NCBI GenBank assembly: GCA_027488935.1 | Contig: JAIYAP010000048.1 | Span: 1 to 64,000 of the forward strand | Reading direction: 5' to 3' | DNA: 64,000 bases | Source: Saprospiraceae bacterium | GTDB lineage: Bacteria; Bacteroidota; Bacteroidia; Chitinophagales; Saprospiraceae | Shown here: positions 18,677 to 29,200 of the stretch, in pieces | Numbering within the stretch: position 1 is the first letter of the stretch | Layout: each line of letters starts with the position of its first letter | Program-made: the position numbers and the translations under genes | The notes under the pieces: generated by a model | What the model saw: the letters and a program-made list of their open reading frames with translations, nothing else | Databases searched by the model: none | What the model was told of the DNA's origin: nothing

Positions 18677-18774
18677 GGGGATTCTAATATTTATCTAATC
18701 GGATCTTAAGGGCAGGTAAGGTTTAACTACGGAGGTTTGCAGCACCATTCCTTCACGTTTAAATCCTTTTGAAT

Positions 18775-19911
18775 ATGCAAAACTTTACAAAATCCTGCTT
18801 GCTTGTTTTTTCAATGGTACTCGTTGCGCTCCATGTTGATGCGCAAGGTTGTGTTGCAATTCGTCAGATGGGCGGTTGTTCTGGTGCATCTGGTTCCATG
18901 CTGTTGGGTAAGCACCAGTTTCAAATTGGAACAAATTACCGTTATTTCCGCTCTTACAAGCATTATAGATCCGATACGGAACAAAAAGAGCGGGTTGAAA
19001 AACACACCGAGGTGATTAACTTGTCCCACTCCGTTGACTTTAACTTGACTTACGGTATCACCGATCGGTTGAGTGCAACCCTGATTCTGCCGTTTAACTT
19101 CAACGATCGCTCTTCTTTGTATGAGCATGATAAAGTAAATCGTTACCACACCCAATCGGGCGGTTTGGCAGACATTCGTTTGAGTGCCGGATATTGGTTG
19201 TTGGATCCGAAAACGCACCACAATGGTAATATTAATATTGGGCTTGGGGTGAAGGCACCTTCGGGCAATTACCAGGTAAAAGATGATTTTCATATAAATA
19301 CGGATGGCACTATTCAGGAAAAGTTTGTAGATCAAAGCATCCAATTAGGTGATGGTGGCTGGGGCGTTTCTTTAGAGGCACAAGGCTACTGGCAGTTAAA
19401 CTCAAAATTTGGCATGTATGGAAATGCGTTTTACTTAGCCAATCCACGCGAAACCAATGGTGTTACCTCTGGTCGGAAATTGCCTGCACCCGATAATACA
19501 CCTTATGACATGAGTGTGCCTGATCAATTTTTGGTGCGTTTTGGCGCCAGTTATGCTGTTTTTCATGGAGTTCAGGCTACCCTCGGATTGCGTTATGAAG
19601 GCGTAACGGTAAATGACCTGATCGGTGGAAGCAATGGTTTCCGTCGCCCGGGTATTGTAGTTGGGGTTGAACCTGGTTTGTCGTGGTTTTTCAACAATAT
19701 TGGCATCAATGTAACGGTTCCGGTGGCTTTGTACCGTAAGCGTTCTCAAAGTTATACCGATAAATTGTCTGAACAAATTACGGGTAAACAAACGAACGGT
19801 GACGCTGCGTTTGCCGATTACAGCATCAATGCAGGTTTTGTTTACCGTTTTGGCTCCAAAAAGCAGGTTGCGGTACCCGTGGCACCGGTTTTCAAAGATG
19901 TTAAAAATTAA
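18775..19911 (+). CDS. outer-membrane beta-barrel protein, transporter-like
   Basis: 378 residues from the ATG at 18775; an upstream TTG was discarded. The signal peptide ends VDAQ, then GCVAIRQMGGC opens the mature protein, where two cysteines could form a disulphide. The rest is a string of amphipathic beta strands, with HSVDFNLTYGITDRLSATLILPF resembling the strand pattern of the phenol-degradation/FadL-like barrel families. A long terminator follows. Substrate unknown. It shares the repeat-bounded segment with the cyclase but has its own 98-bp leader. Confidence 0.65.
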   Translation: MQNFTKSCLLVFSMVLVALHVDAQGCVAIRQMGGCSGASGSMLLGKHQFQIGTNYRYFRSYKHYRSDTEQKERVEKHTEVINLSHSVDFNLTYGITDRLSATLILPFNFNDRSSLYEHDKVNRYHTQSGGLADIRLSAGYWLLDPKTHHNGNINIGLGVKAPSGNYQVKDDFHINTDGTIQEKFVDQSIQLGDGGWGVSLEAQGYWQLNSKFGMYGNAFYLANPRETNGVTSGRKLPAPDNTPYDMSVPDQFLVRFGASYAVFHGVQATLGLRYEGVTVNDLIGGSNGFRRPGIVVGVEPGLSWFFNNIGINVTVPVALYRKRSQSYTDKLSEQITGKQTNGDAAFADYSINAGFVYRFGSKKQVAVPVAPVFKDVKN

Positions 19912-19918
19912 GCATAAA

Positions 19919-19954
19919 ATCCAGCTGTTTTCATAACCACCTATCGTTGGCTAT
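19919..19954 (+). repeat. 36-bp intergenic direct repeat, copy 2
   Basis: Starts ATCCAGCTGTTTTCATAACC and ends CGTTGGCTAT, with three differences from the copy at 16969. It lies 7 bp after the barrel gene stop. Confidence 0.75.
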
Positions 19955-19974
19955 TTAAGGGTTGATGTTTTCAT

Positions 19975-20030
19975 AAAATCCTGCTGATTGCGTCAAGTTT
20001 CTTTGATGCGCATTAGCAGGGTTTTATTTT
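19975..20030 (+). terminator. long imperfect terminator hairpin
   Basis: AAAATCCTGCTGATTGCG pairs imperfectly with the downstream TGCGCATTAGCAGGGTTTTA, extended by TCAA/TTGA near the loop, and runs into TTTTATTTTTAAATTTT. It terminates the barrel gene. Confidence 0.7.
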
Positions 20031-20123
20031 TAAATTTTGATAAATTTAGGAAGGGTATTAAACCTTGAGTCCGTTATAGTCATCAAAGCAACGTTCTTTT
20101 ACACCTTATTAAAACGATTTGCT

Positions 20124-21461
20124 ATGCAGTTTAAATTTTCTACGATCTTAGTTGCCTGTTTTTTGCTGATTTCTGGTGTATTGGCCAGTCAAAACCTGTA
20201 TTTTCCACCTAAAACAGGAACTACATGGGAAACTGAGGCACCTGCCAACCTTGGTTTTTGTCCAGACCGGATTGATAGTTTGTACCATTTTTTGGAAGAT
20301 CGCAATACCAAGTCCTTTGTGCTGTTGAAGGATGGTAAAATCGTATTGGAAAAGTACTTTGGCACCTTTAAACAGGATTCTTTTTGGTATTGGGCTTCGG
20401 CGGGCAAGTCGCTTTCCGGTTTTTTGGTCGGCATGGCGCAGGAGGAAGGTATTTTGGATATTCAAGAACCAACCAGTACTTATTTGGGCACAGGTTGGAC
20501 CACTTGTCTGCCTGTAAAAGAAGCACTCATTACCGTTCAGGACCAGATAAGCATGACAACCGGACTTGATGACGACATTCCTGCCACGCCGAATGTGCCG
20601 GAGCCGGATAATTGCACCACTCCTTCGTGTTTGGTGTATAAAGCCGATGCCGGGACGCGGTGGGCTTATCACAATGCGCCTTATCATTTGGTACACGATG
20701 TAATTGAAGCGGCGAGTGGAAAAACGATACAACAGTATACCAAGCAAAGCGTGTTGGATCGAACGGGGATGAAGGGATTTTGGCTGGATCATGTGCAATA
20801 CGGTCGGGCGCGTGATATGGCGCGGTTTGGTTTGCTGATGTTGGCTCAAGGGCGTTGGGGAACGGATACCTTGTTGCATGATGCTGCGTATTTTTATGAT
20901 ATGGTGCATCCATCGCAGGCATTGAACAAGAGTTATGGGTATTTGTGGTGGTTGAATGGGCAGCCAAGTTTCATGTTGCCCAGTGTACAATTTGCGTTTC
21001 AGGGTAGTTTGTTTCCGAACGCGCCTGCCGATTTGTATGCTGCTTTGGGGAAAAATGACCAGAAGATCCATGTAGTGCCTTCCAAGGGTTGGGTGGTTGT
21101 TCGGCAGGGAAATGACGGTGGTTATAATGGGCCAGGCGGCGGTCAGGTCCCCATTTATTTTGATGTGGATATGTGGAAATACCTCAATTTGCTGGAATGT
21201 GCGCCAACCGCCACGGTTGAATCGGTGCAGGAAAGCCTGCAAGTTTGGCCCAATCCTGCCACACAAAGTTGGTATATTTCAGCCAATACGCCGATTGAAC
21301 GCATTGCTTTGTATGATTTGCAAGGTAGAAATTTGCAATATTTGCAGGGTAATGGCAGTCTGAATATGGAAATATCTGCGGCCAATTTGCCTGCGGGATT
21401 GTATTGCATCCATATCTTTACAGGCGGCCATCTTTGTACGATTAGAGTAACTAAGGACTAA
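20124..21461 (+). CDS. secreted class C beta-lactamase-fold serine hydrolase with T9SS domain
   Basis: 445 residues from the ATG at 20124 (product MQFKFSTILVACFLL, signal peptide ending LASQ). The penicillin-binding-like fold has SAGK (S92, K95) and Y182-H-N184, matching the SxxK and YxN motifs. The final 80 residues are a T9SS sorting domain (from VWPNPATQ). Such enzymes act as esterases, amidases or peptidases rather than true lactamases. It is alone on its strand, followed by a small hairpin (21458-21476) and the TonB receptor gene. Substrate unknown. Confidence 0.82.
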   Translation: MQFKFSTILVACFLLISGVLASQNLYFPPKTGTTWETEAPANLGFCPDRIDSLYHFLEDRNTKSFVLLKDGKIVLEKYFGTFKQDSFWYWASAGKSLSGFLVGMAQEEGILDIQEPTSTYLGTGWTTCLPVKEALITVQDQISMTTGLDDDIPATPNVPEPDNCTTPSCLVYKADAGTRWAYHNAPYHLVHDVIEAASGKTIQQYTKQSVLDRTGMKGFWLDHVQYGRARDMARFGLLMLAQGRWGTDTLLHDAAYFYDMVHPSQALNKSYGYLWWLNGQPSFMLPSVQFAFQGSLFPNAPADLYAALGKNDQKIHVVPSKGWVVVRQGNDGGYNGPGGGQVPIYFDVDMWKYLNLLECAPTATVESVQESLQVWPNPATQSWYISANTPIERIALYDLQGRNLQYLQGNGSLNMEISAANLPAGLYCIHIFTGGHLCTIRVTKD

Positions 21462-21519
21462 AACTATCGGTTTTAGGCATACGGGGTACGCCAAATTGCT
21501 TCGTAATAATAGCACAAGT

Positions 21520-23811
21520 ATGCCTAAATCCTTTTTATACGTTTTTTTTATTTGGTTGGTGGCTACCTCGCTGGAGGCCCAGCAATTTGCTGTTTCCGGG
21601 TATGTGTACGACCATGCAACGGGCGAGACGCTCATCGGCGTACGCGTACAGGATAGTCTTTCTGGTAAAAGTACGGTGACCAATACGTACGGTTTTTACA
21701 CGATCACCTTGCCATCGGGTGCGTGTTTATTGCGTTTTACCTATCTTGGATTTGCGAATTTGACAAAACCGCTGCGTTTGGGCGGCAATGTTAGTTTGAG
21801 TGTACGATTGGGGGAAGATGAAAACTTGCTTCAGCAGGTCGTTATTTCGGCTTCGGGCTCGCGGGCGCAGGAGCATGTAAAAACCACAGAAATGGGTAAG
21901 TTGAGTGTTCCGATGGAGTTGTTAAAGCGGACACCGGTATTATTTGGTGAAAACGACCTCATCAAGGCCATTCAATTGATGCCGGGGGTAAAGCGGGGAG
22001 GGGAGGGGACCGTGGGTATGTTTGTGCGCGGTGGTGGCAGCGATGAAAACCTCATTTTGCTGGATGAAGCGCCCGTGTATAATGTGGGCCATGCGTTGGG
22101 TTTTTTGTCGGTTTTTAACACCAATGCCATCAAGCATGTTGAATTGTACAAAGGGGCATTTCCGGCGCAATATGGCGGGCGGCTGTCGTCGATTTTGGAT
22201 GTTCGGATGCGGGAAGGGAATGATCAGCGCTTGCATGCGCAGGGGAGCATTGGCAATATAGCATCTAATTTGAGTATAGAAGGTCCGATTGTAAAAGAAA
22301 AAGGTAGCTTTATCATTTCTGGCCGGCGGAGTTACCTGGATCGGTTGGTGGACTGGCTTACACCGAGCAAGTTTCCCTATTATTTTTATGACTTGAACGC
22401 CAAACTTAATTATAAAACCTCCGAGCAGGATCGATTTTTCTTATCGAGTTATTTTGGACGGGATGTTTTGGCGGCCAATGCGGTGGATTCCAGTGGTTTG
22501 AATACGGGCATTGACACCCGAATTGGCAATTACACCGTATCGGCTCGATGGAACCATATTTATCCGGGGCAAAAAATATTTCACAATGTGACCCTGGTGC
22601 GCTCGCAGTTTCGGTACAATATTGCCGGGGAGGCTTTTGGCAACAACATTCTGATCCGCAGTGCGATCGATGATTATGCGGCCAAGGCTGATTTTGATTA
22701 TCGGCCTTCCTCGCGCACCACGATTAAAATGGGGGCTGCGCTTACCCACCACATTTTTCGTCCGAATTTGATTTCTGTGCAGGGGGACATATCCGATTTT
22801 TTAAAAGCGCGCAAAAGCAAAGCAATCCTGAATCAGGAATTTGCAGCGTATGTAGGGGTAGATAACATCGTGAATCCGCGGTGGCGCATCAATTTTGGCC
22901 TGCGTTTAAGTGGTTCTACGGTAGAGCGGGTGTTTTACAGCGGTTATGAGCCTCGACTTTCGGCGCGTTATCAATTGAATGAACGCCATTCGCTTAAGAT
23001 CGGTTATGCACGCATGACCCAGTATTTGCACTTGGTGGCCAGTTCTTCCCTGGCTTTACCGACCGATTTGTGGTATCCGGTGACGAAAAATGTACGACCG
23101 GGGGCGAGTGATCAGTGGAGTGTAGGTTGGTTTACCTATTTTGGAAAAAACGAGGCGGTACAGGTTTCGGTGGAGTTGTATTCCAAAAAATTGTACAACA
23201 TGATTGAATATCGGGAAGGTGCGCGTTTGTTGTTGAATGATAATTACGAGGCCGAATTGGTGCGGGGGACAGGGGATGCTTCCGGGATTGAGTGGATGCT
23301 GCAAAAAAACAGCGGTCGTTGGAGCGGCTGGATAGGGTATACCTTGTCGTGGGCCACGCGTCTGTTTCCCGATTTGAATGGTGGTGTGCCGTTTTATGCG
23401 CGTTATGATCGGCGGCACGATTTCTCCATTGTAGCGAATCACGATTTTACCAAGCGTTTTGGGTTCTCTTTTGCCTGGGTTTATTCGAGTGGCAGTCCAT
23501 TCACGCCCATTGTTTCCAAATATGTGATGCCGTTTCCGAATTATTCCGGGGTCGATTTGCTGGCGGTTTATCCTTTGCGCAATTCGTATCGTTTGAATGC
23601 ATCGCACCGGTTGGATATTGATTTTATGATAAAAGGGCGCAAACGCAGGCATTGGCAGGGAGAGTGGCATTTTGGCGCTTATAATTTTTACAACCGTACC
23701 CAGCCCAACCGGGTGAGTATCGTATTTGATGAAAAAACGGGAAAGGAAAAGTATCAGGAACGCGGTTTGTTTGGTGTGATTGGTTCGTTGTCTTACAATT
23801 TTAAGTTTTAA
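21520..23811 (+). CDS. TonB-dependent receptor with carboxypeptidase-like N-terminal domain
   Basis: 763 residues from the ATG at 21520; an upstream TTG start was discarded. After a signal peptide (ending LEAQ) come a carboxypeptidase-regulatory-like domain (VSGYVYDHATGETL, about 22-100), the plug (PGVKRGGEG and VRGGGSDENLILLDEAP, about 120-230) and a 22-strand type barrel ending in SYNFKF with terminal Phe. It would import a ligand using TonB energy. It is not a SusC, since no SusD follows. Its partner is the DUF4249 lipoprotein 3 bp downstream, a pairing common in this phylum whose ligand is not known. Confidence 0.88.
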   Translation: MPKSFLYVFFIWLVATSLEAQQFAVSGYVYDHATGETLIGVRVQDSLSGKSTVTNTYGFYTITLPSGACLLRFTYLGFANLTKPLRLGGNVSLSVRLGEDENLLQQVVISASGSRAQEHVKTTEMGKLSVPMELLKRTPVLFGENDLIKAIQLMPGVKRGGEGTVGMFVRGGGSDENLILLDEAPVYNVGHALGFLSVFNTNAIKHVELYKGAFPAQYGGRLSSILDVRMREGNDQRLHAQGSIGNIASNLSIEGPIVKEKGSFIISGRRSYLDRLVDWLTPSKFPYYFYDLNAKLNYKTSEQDRFFLSSYFGRDVLAANAVDSSGLNTGIDTRIGNYTVSARWNHIYPGQKIFHNVTLVRSQFRYNIAGEAFGNNILIRSAIDDYAAKADFDYRPSSRTTIKMGAALTHHIFRPNLISVQGDISDFLKARKSKAILNQEFAAYVGVDNIVNPRWRINFGLRLSGSTVERVFYSGYEPRLSARYQLNERHSLKIGYARMTQYLHLVASSSLALPTDLWYPVTKNVRPGASDQWSVGWFTYFGKNEAVQVSVELYSKKLYNMIEYREGARLLLNDNYEAELVRGTGDASGIEWMLQKNSGRWSGWIGYTLSWATRLFPDLNGGVPFYARYDRRHDFSIVANHDFTKRFGFSFAWVYSSGSPFTPIVSKYVMPFPNYSGVDLLAVYPLRNSYRLNASHRLDIDFMIKGRKRRHWQGEWHFGAYNFYNRTQPNRVSIVFDEKTGKEKYQERGLFGVIGSLSYNFKF

Positions 23812-23814
23812 AAC

Positions 23815-24696
23815 ATGAAAACATCTTCGTTTGGGCGCTTTTTTATCTTATTGGCCTTCCTTTCCTTGCATACGGCGTGTAATTTGTCTCCCGAACCCTT
23901 AGACATTGCGATTGAGGAGCCGCCTCAGCGTTTGGTTATATCTTCTTATTGGATACCGCCGCAGGGTGCAATTTTTACCTTTACCCGCACTTTTTCGGCG
24001 TTGTTGGGCGAAGACAGCATTGATTTGAATGATGCTTATATTGTAGACCGGGTGTTGATAGACGATGCTTTAGGGATCATTCGGTACAATGGCACGGTGG
24101 ATACCTTGTTTAAAATAAGTCCAGGGGTGTATGGATCATTGAACACTACCCAGTTTTTAGCAACAGATTATGTACTGGAACTCACTGATTTCAAAACGCA
24201 ACAAACCGTACGTGCAGTAACCCGTTTTTTGCCCAAAATACCTTTGGATACGCTGTATCCGGTGCAACGCATTTTGCCCAATTTGGGGGATACCCTTTTT
24301 ACCTTCAACTTTCAATTTACGGATATTACGGGTGTTGAAAATTATTATCTCGCTACTTATACAAATATTAATACTTTGGCGGAGAATTTCGCGTTAGGGG
24401 GTGGATTGTTCAATTTCAATCAAATACAATTTAACGTATTTTCGGATAAGAACAATGGGGATGGGATGCCGATTCAGTATCAACCTGATTTTGGCGGCAG
24501 TGCTGGCGATACACTGGTGGTGTCTTTATCCAATATTTCGAAGGGGTATTATGAGTTTTTGGCGGCATACAAACGAAGTGGTAACTTGTTGAGTCAATTG
24601 ACTGGAGAGCCGGTTAATTTGCCCACCAATGTAGAAGGTGGGTATGGATATTTTGCCCTTATTCGGCCCAGTGCGCGGACGGTGATTCTCCAATGA
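23815..24696 (+). CDS. DUF4249 family lipoprotein
   Basis: 293 residues with a lipobox (LHTAC, Cys 22). The mature protein is beta-rich and matches the pattern of DUF4249, which begins with PQRLVISSYW and VDRVLIDDALG-like strands. It starts 3 bp after the TonB receptor stop, so the two are co-translated. It is probably a surface-exposed partner of that receptor. No enzymatic motif is visible. Confidence 0.8.
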   Translation: MKTSSFGRFFILLAFLSLHTACNLSPEPLDIAIEEPPQRLVISSYWIPPQGAIFTFTRTFSALLGEDSIDLNDAYIVDRVLIDDALGIIRYNGTVDTLFKISPGVYGSLNTTQFLATDYVLELTDFKTQQTVRAVTRFLPKIPLDTLYPVQRILPNLGDTLFTFNFQFTDITGVENYYLATYTNINTLAENFALGGGLFNFNQIQFNVFSDKNNGDGMPIQYQPDFGGSAGDTLVVSLSNISKGYYEFLAAYKRSGNLLSQLTGEPVNLPTNVEGGYGYFALIRPSARTVILQ

Positions 24697-24823
24697 GTGT
24701 TCGTGTACTATAAAATATTTGGAAGCAGTGCAGCAATCTATTTAATCCCCGCACCTTTACCTTATTACAGCAATTTAATACGTTCCTAACACATCGTTCA
24801 CCCAGTCAACTTTTTGCCCAATT

Positions 24824-26218
24824 ATGCATAAATCAATTGTTTACCCGCTTCTTTTTATTGCTGCGCTGTTTTTAGGCAGCTGTGCCAATCAAGTTCGTAA
24901 TGCAGCTCTTCAAAACAGTTCACTCGAAAAATATGTAGTAGCGCCGCCCAGCACCCAATTGGATGTTCCTTTTATCGCCAAAACGGTAGCCAGCGACCAG
25001 GCAAGCAAAATCACGTTTGCTTCTGGCTCCAGCATTGATATTCCCGCTGGTATTTTTGTAGATGAAAACAACCAGCCTGTTACCAAACCAGTAGATTTAC
25101 TTTTCCGCGAATTTCACACTGCGGCCGACATTATCGCATCCGGTATTCCTATGAAAGTACGCATGGAAGAAGGCACCGAGGAGTGGATGCAAACGGCTGG
25201 TATGTTTGAACTTAAAGGTTTTTGCGAAGGCAAGGAAGTGAAAATTGCTGCCGGAAAAACGTTAAATGTGAATTTAGTATCCAATGTTGATGGCGATTTC
25301 CCGTTCTGGTATTTTAATCCGGATTCCGGCAATTGGGAATTAGAAAGCCAGGTTTCTACGGCAGTACCTAATCCGAATTTTATGTCTGCGCCCGTTCTGG
25401 ATATGGAGGAAGGTGCGGCGGTCCCACCTGCCAAACCTATCGAATTTGACCCCAGCAAACCAGCGCTCAATTTTGACATCAATGTAAAAAAACTGCCGGA
25501 ATTGGCCAATTTGGGCCGCATTATCTGGCAATATGCCGGAACAGATGCCAAAAAAGACCCGGCAAACCACGAATGGGTGTTCCGTCATAATTGGGACGAT
25601 GCTATCATTGAACCTACCATTACGCCCAATGTGTACCACCTCACTCTGGTGAGCCGCGATTCGGGTGAATACATGATTCCCGTTTGCCCCAATAAGGCAG
25701 GTAAAGACCTCCAACGCGCCAAGGCCCAATATACCCAGTTGATGGCAGAATATGAAAAAGGGGTAGCGATGTTAAAAACCCGGGAGCAAACGGTTACGTT
25801 TCAGGGTGCCTTTATGCGGAGTTTGCAGGTGTCTGGTTTTGGCATTCACAATTGCGATGTGTTTTACAATATGCGGAATTCTTTTCATGTGATGGCCGAT
25901 TTTGATTTTGGGGAATCGCTTCCGGTGAATGTTAAACAACTCGTGACGGTATTTTTGATCACGGGCGACAGCCGTTCGGTGATTACTGTTCCGTTTTCAG
26001 CTTGGGACAATTTCAGGTTCAACATCAACGAAAAAAATAAAATTGTGGCCATTTTGCCCGATAATAAGTTGGCCATTTTTGATTACAATGATTTTAAAAG
26101 TCAACTTGGTGAAATTAAAGCCGCAAGCGAACAGCGTTATGTGTTCAAAATGCGTGTTTTAGACAAGCCTCTTAAATCCTTTTCAGATTTAAACCATGTT
26201 ACTGCCGATGCGGGTTAA
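24824..26218 (+). CDS. lipoprotein of unknown function paired with a WG-repeat protein
   Basis: 464 residues with a clear lipobox (LFLGSC, Cys 20). The N-terminal part (about 40-170) has beta strands with an FASGSSIDIPAGIFVDEN pattern seen in ZU5-like and similar autoproteolytic-type domains; I note the likeness without claiming the family. The middle holds acidic DUF-like segments and a helical piece with AKAQYTQLMAEYEKG. It overlaps the WG-repeat gene by 11 bp, so the two are probably translated together. No catalytic signature seen. Confidence 0.6.
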   Translation: MHKSIVYPLLFIAALFLGSCANQVRNAALQNSSLEKYVVAPPSTQLDVPFIAKTVASDQASKITFASGSSIDIPAGIFVDENNQPVTKPVDLLFREFHTAADIIASGIPMKVRMEEGTEEWMQTAGMFELKGFCEGKEVKIAAGKTLNVNLVSNVDGDFPFWYFNPDSGNWELESQVSTAVPNPNFMSAPVLDMEEGAAVPPAKPIEFDPSKPALNFDINVKKLPELANLGRIIWQYAGTDAKKDPANHEWVFRHNWDDAIIEPTITPNVYHLTLVSRDSGEYMIPVCPNKAGKDLQRAKAQYTQLMAEYEKGVAMLKTREQTVTFQGAFMRSLQVSGFGIHNCDVFYNMRNSFHVMADFDFGESLPVNVKQLVTVFLITGDSRSVITVPFSAWDNFRFNINEKNKIVAILPDNKLAIFDYNDFKSQLGEIKAASEQRYVFKMRVLDKPLKSFSDLNHVTADAG

Positions 26219-29200
26219 ATTCATTGTCTTTTGCCTGCTGCTCCAGGGTTGGTCGTTGTTTGGACAGGTCATTTTGGTATATCCAGTGCGCCAAAACCAT
26301 AAATGGGGGTATGCAAATGCACAGGGTAAAGTTGAAATTCAGCCCAAATATGATGCTTTCAGCGATGAATTTCTGCCCTGGAGCATGCAGCTGGACAATC
26401 CGCCGCTTTCGCCGTTTCGTTTGATCGAATCGCAGGAGCGCGTGGGACTGATTGACCGGGCCTTAAAAGAAATATTGCCGTGTAAATACAAGCGTATTCG
26501 GCCTTTGCAAAACCAGTATTTTGCCGTAGAAACCGATTCCTTGTTTTACATCATTGATCAGAACGGCGCTACGGTGGTCGCCGACCGATATGAGCAGATT
26601 TGTGCCATTGACAAACGATTTGAGGCCCAACCTGACTATTTTTTGGTTAAAAAAGATGGAAAATGGGGGGTAATTGACCGCAGAGGGAAACTGATTATCC
26701 CGACAGAATATGCAGCCCTGCAAACCTCTACAGGGCTGCAATTTTTTAAAGTAAAAAAGCAAAAAACGGATACCGGATGGGGCTTGATCAACCTGCAAAA
26801 CAAGTTGCTATTGCCGTTTGAATACGCGGATATATTCGTGTACCAGGAAAATTTTATTGTAGTGCGCAAACCAGAGGGCTATTGGTTTGCCTTGGGCGCC
26901 GATTTTAACCCTTTGATGAGTCCGGTTTGGAAAGATGTGCGGTATTTGAACCCGCACTTTGCCGTTTTAGAATCGGAAGACAAAACCATTGCACCTACTT
27001 TATGGAGCATTCCGAAAGGCAGTAAAGTGATCCCGGAGGAGCGGTACGACCAATATTTGGCTTTAAACGAATCCTATTTCCTTTGCGTGCGCGATGGGCG
27101 CATGGGCATCTTGGATTCGGTGGCACGCCAAACCATTGATCCGCGATACGATTCGGTGACTTTATCGGGGGTAAATGGTTTGTTTCGCATTCGGTTGCAA
27201 AATGCCTGGGGTATTTACGAAGAGAAAAGAAACCGTCAGATCGTAGAACCGCGTTATCAGTTACTCGATTATTTCGAACGCGGCGTTGCTTTGATGATGC
27301 GGTCCAACAGTTTGGGTTTAGTGAATACCAAAGGGGAAGAAATATTGCGCGCCACCTATTCTCAAATCACCCGGGAAGCAGATACTATTAAAGCCGTTAC
27401 CAGCGATGGGCGTTTGTCGCGCTTTATCCTTCGCAGCAGCGATTCGCTCGAATTGATTGAAGGACTCAACAAAGTACGCACCATATCTATTGGCAAACGT
27501 CCGCCGCAACCCTATATGGAGGCCGATTTGGCCGATCAGGATCAGCCGGGCAGTGGAAGGGAGCGATTTTACAGCATCGAATACCCGAATTATTGTGCAA
27601 ATGCGGACTCCAGTTTGCTTTGGCGGCGCAATTATATTTCCAAATGGTGGGAATTGTTAAAGCGCGCAGGCGGAAAAGAATACGTGGATAAATCCAAATC
27701 GTACACCGATGTGATTCGGGTGCGCGCACGCATGACTGCGGCGGTTTATTCAAAAGATCAGGTAATTGCCACGCCGTTTAGTGCTTCCGTGGCGCAATTG
27801 ACCTTTCGTTTGAGTAAAATGGCCTTGTACGACCTGAATAAAGCCCAATTTATCAGTGATTTTAAATATTTGGGCATTCGCGTCACCGATTTTGATGCGG
27901 GCTTGCCTTATGCTGCCTTTGTAGACCTCGATGGGCAAATGGGCCTGATCGATAATGCTGGCAAAGAATTAACAAAACCGGACGGCACGGCGCTGCGCTA
28001 TACCTATATCGGCGATTTTCACGCGGGGCGCGCGCCCGTATGTGTGGGCGGGGTGCTGCGTTTGAAGGGTGGCGTGCATGCGCGGGGCGTGGGATTTCGC
28101 ACCCAGTTTATGCATCGGTTCTTTTTGCGCGAGCCCGTACCTGCCCAATACACCGAAGCCGATTATGTGCGGAGTTTGGTCATTGATTCGACCGAAACCA
28201 GTCCGGCACGTTGGGGTTATATGGATGCAAAAGGCAATGTCGTCATGGAGCCAACGCTCGACTTTGCCGGGCAGTTTTTTTCGGACAGTACGGCCATTAT
28301 CATCCAAAATGGTTTGTATGGTATGATTGATTCCAAAATGAAGTCGATTTTAGCGGCGCAGTACAAGAGTATTTTGCGGACCGGCATTCATTATAAAATA
28401 GGTGTACCGAACACCAAAGTGTTTTATTTTAGCGACAAAGGGCATCAGATTTGCGATCCGGAATACAACAAGTACGCGGGTTTTTCGGAAGGTGCATATG
28501 CGGTAAGAAAAGATACCAAATGGGGTTTTATTGATACGAGCGGGAAGGAAATTGTGCCTTGCCGATTTGATACCGTGCGGGCTTTTTCGGGTGGCTTGGC
28601 GGCGGCAGTGGAAGGCGATGTTTGGGTATTTGTCAATAAAAAAGGTGTAACGGTGTTTAAGACCAGTTTGCCAGCGGTGCGTGCCAATGGGAAATGGAAC
28701 ACGCCCACCTTAGGCAACTTTAGCAATGGCCGTTGTCGGTTCAAAAACGATACCTGGTGGGGATATTACGGTCCCACGGGTGATATCGCGATTCCGCTTG
28801 GGTATCAGGTGGCCTCCGATTTTCAGCGCGGGGTGGCCTCTGTGCAGTCCCGTGGAAAATATGGCCTCATTGATACCAGCGCAGCCTGGATTTTAGAGCC
28901 GCTTCGATTTGAAGAAATACAGCCGTTTAATGCGGATGGTTTGGCCATTGCGCGCGAAAAAAAGGACGGTTTGTATGGCTTGATCAATACCAAAGGCGAC
29001 TTGGTGACGCCGTTGAAGTACCAGCGCATCGAAAAATTTGTAAAAGGGTATGCCGTGGTCAAGGAGGCAAAAGGCTTCGGGTTAATCAATCATTTGGGCA
29101 AAGAAGTGATCCCTGCGCAGTACGCAAAGTTGGGGCCCTTGTCGGAAGGCATTGTAGCCGCACAATTACCAGGTGCCGATGGCCGCTGGATTTATGTAGA

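Noticed and set aside
20148-21266. Long antisense ORF (372 codons) under the serine hydrolase gene
   Set aside because: The plus-strand gene has signal peptide, active-site motifs and a T9SS end; the antisense frame has no recognisable protein features.
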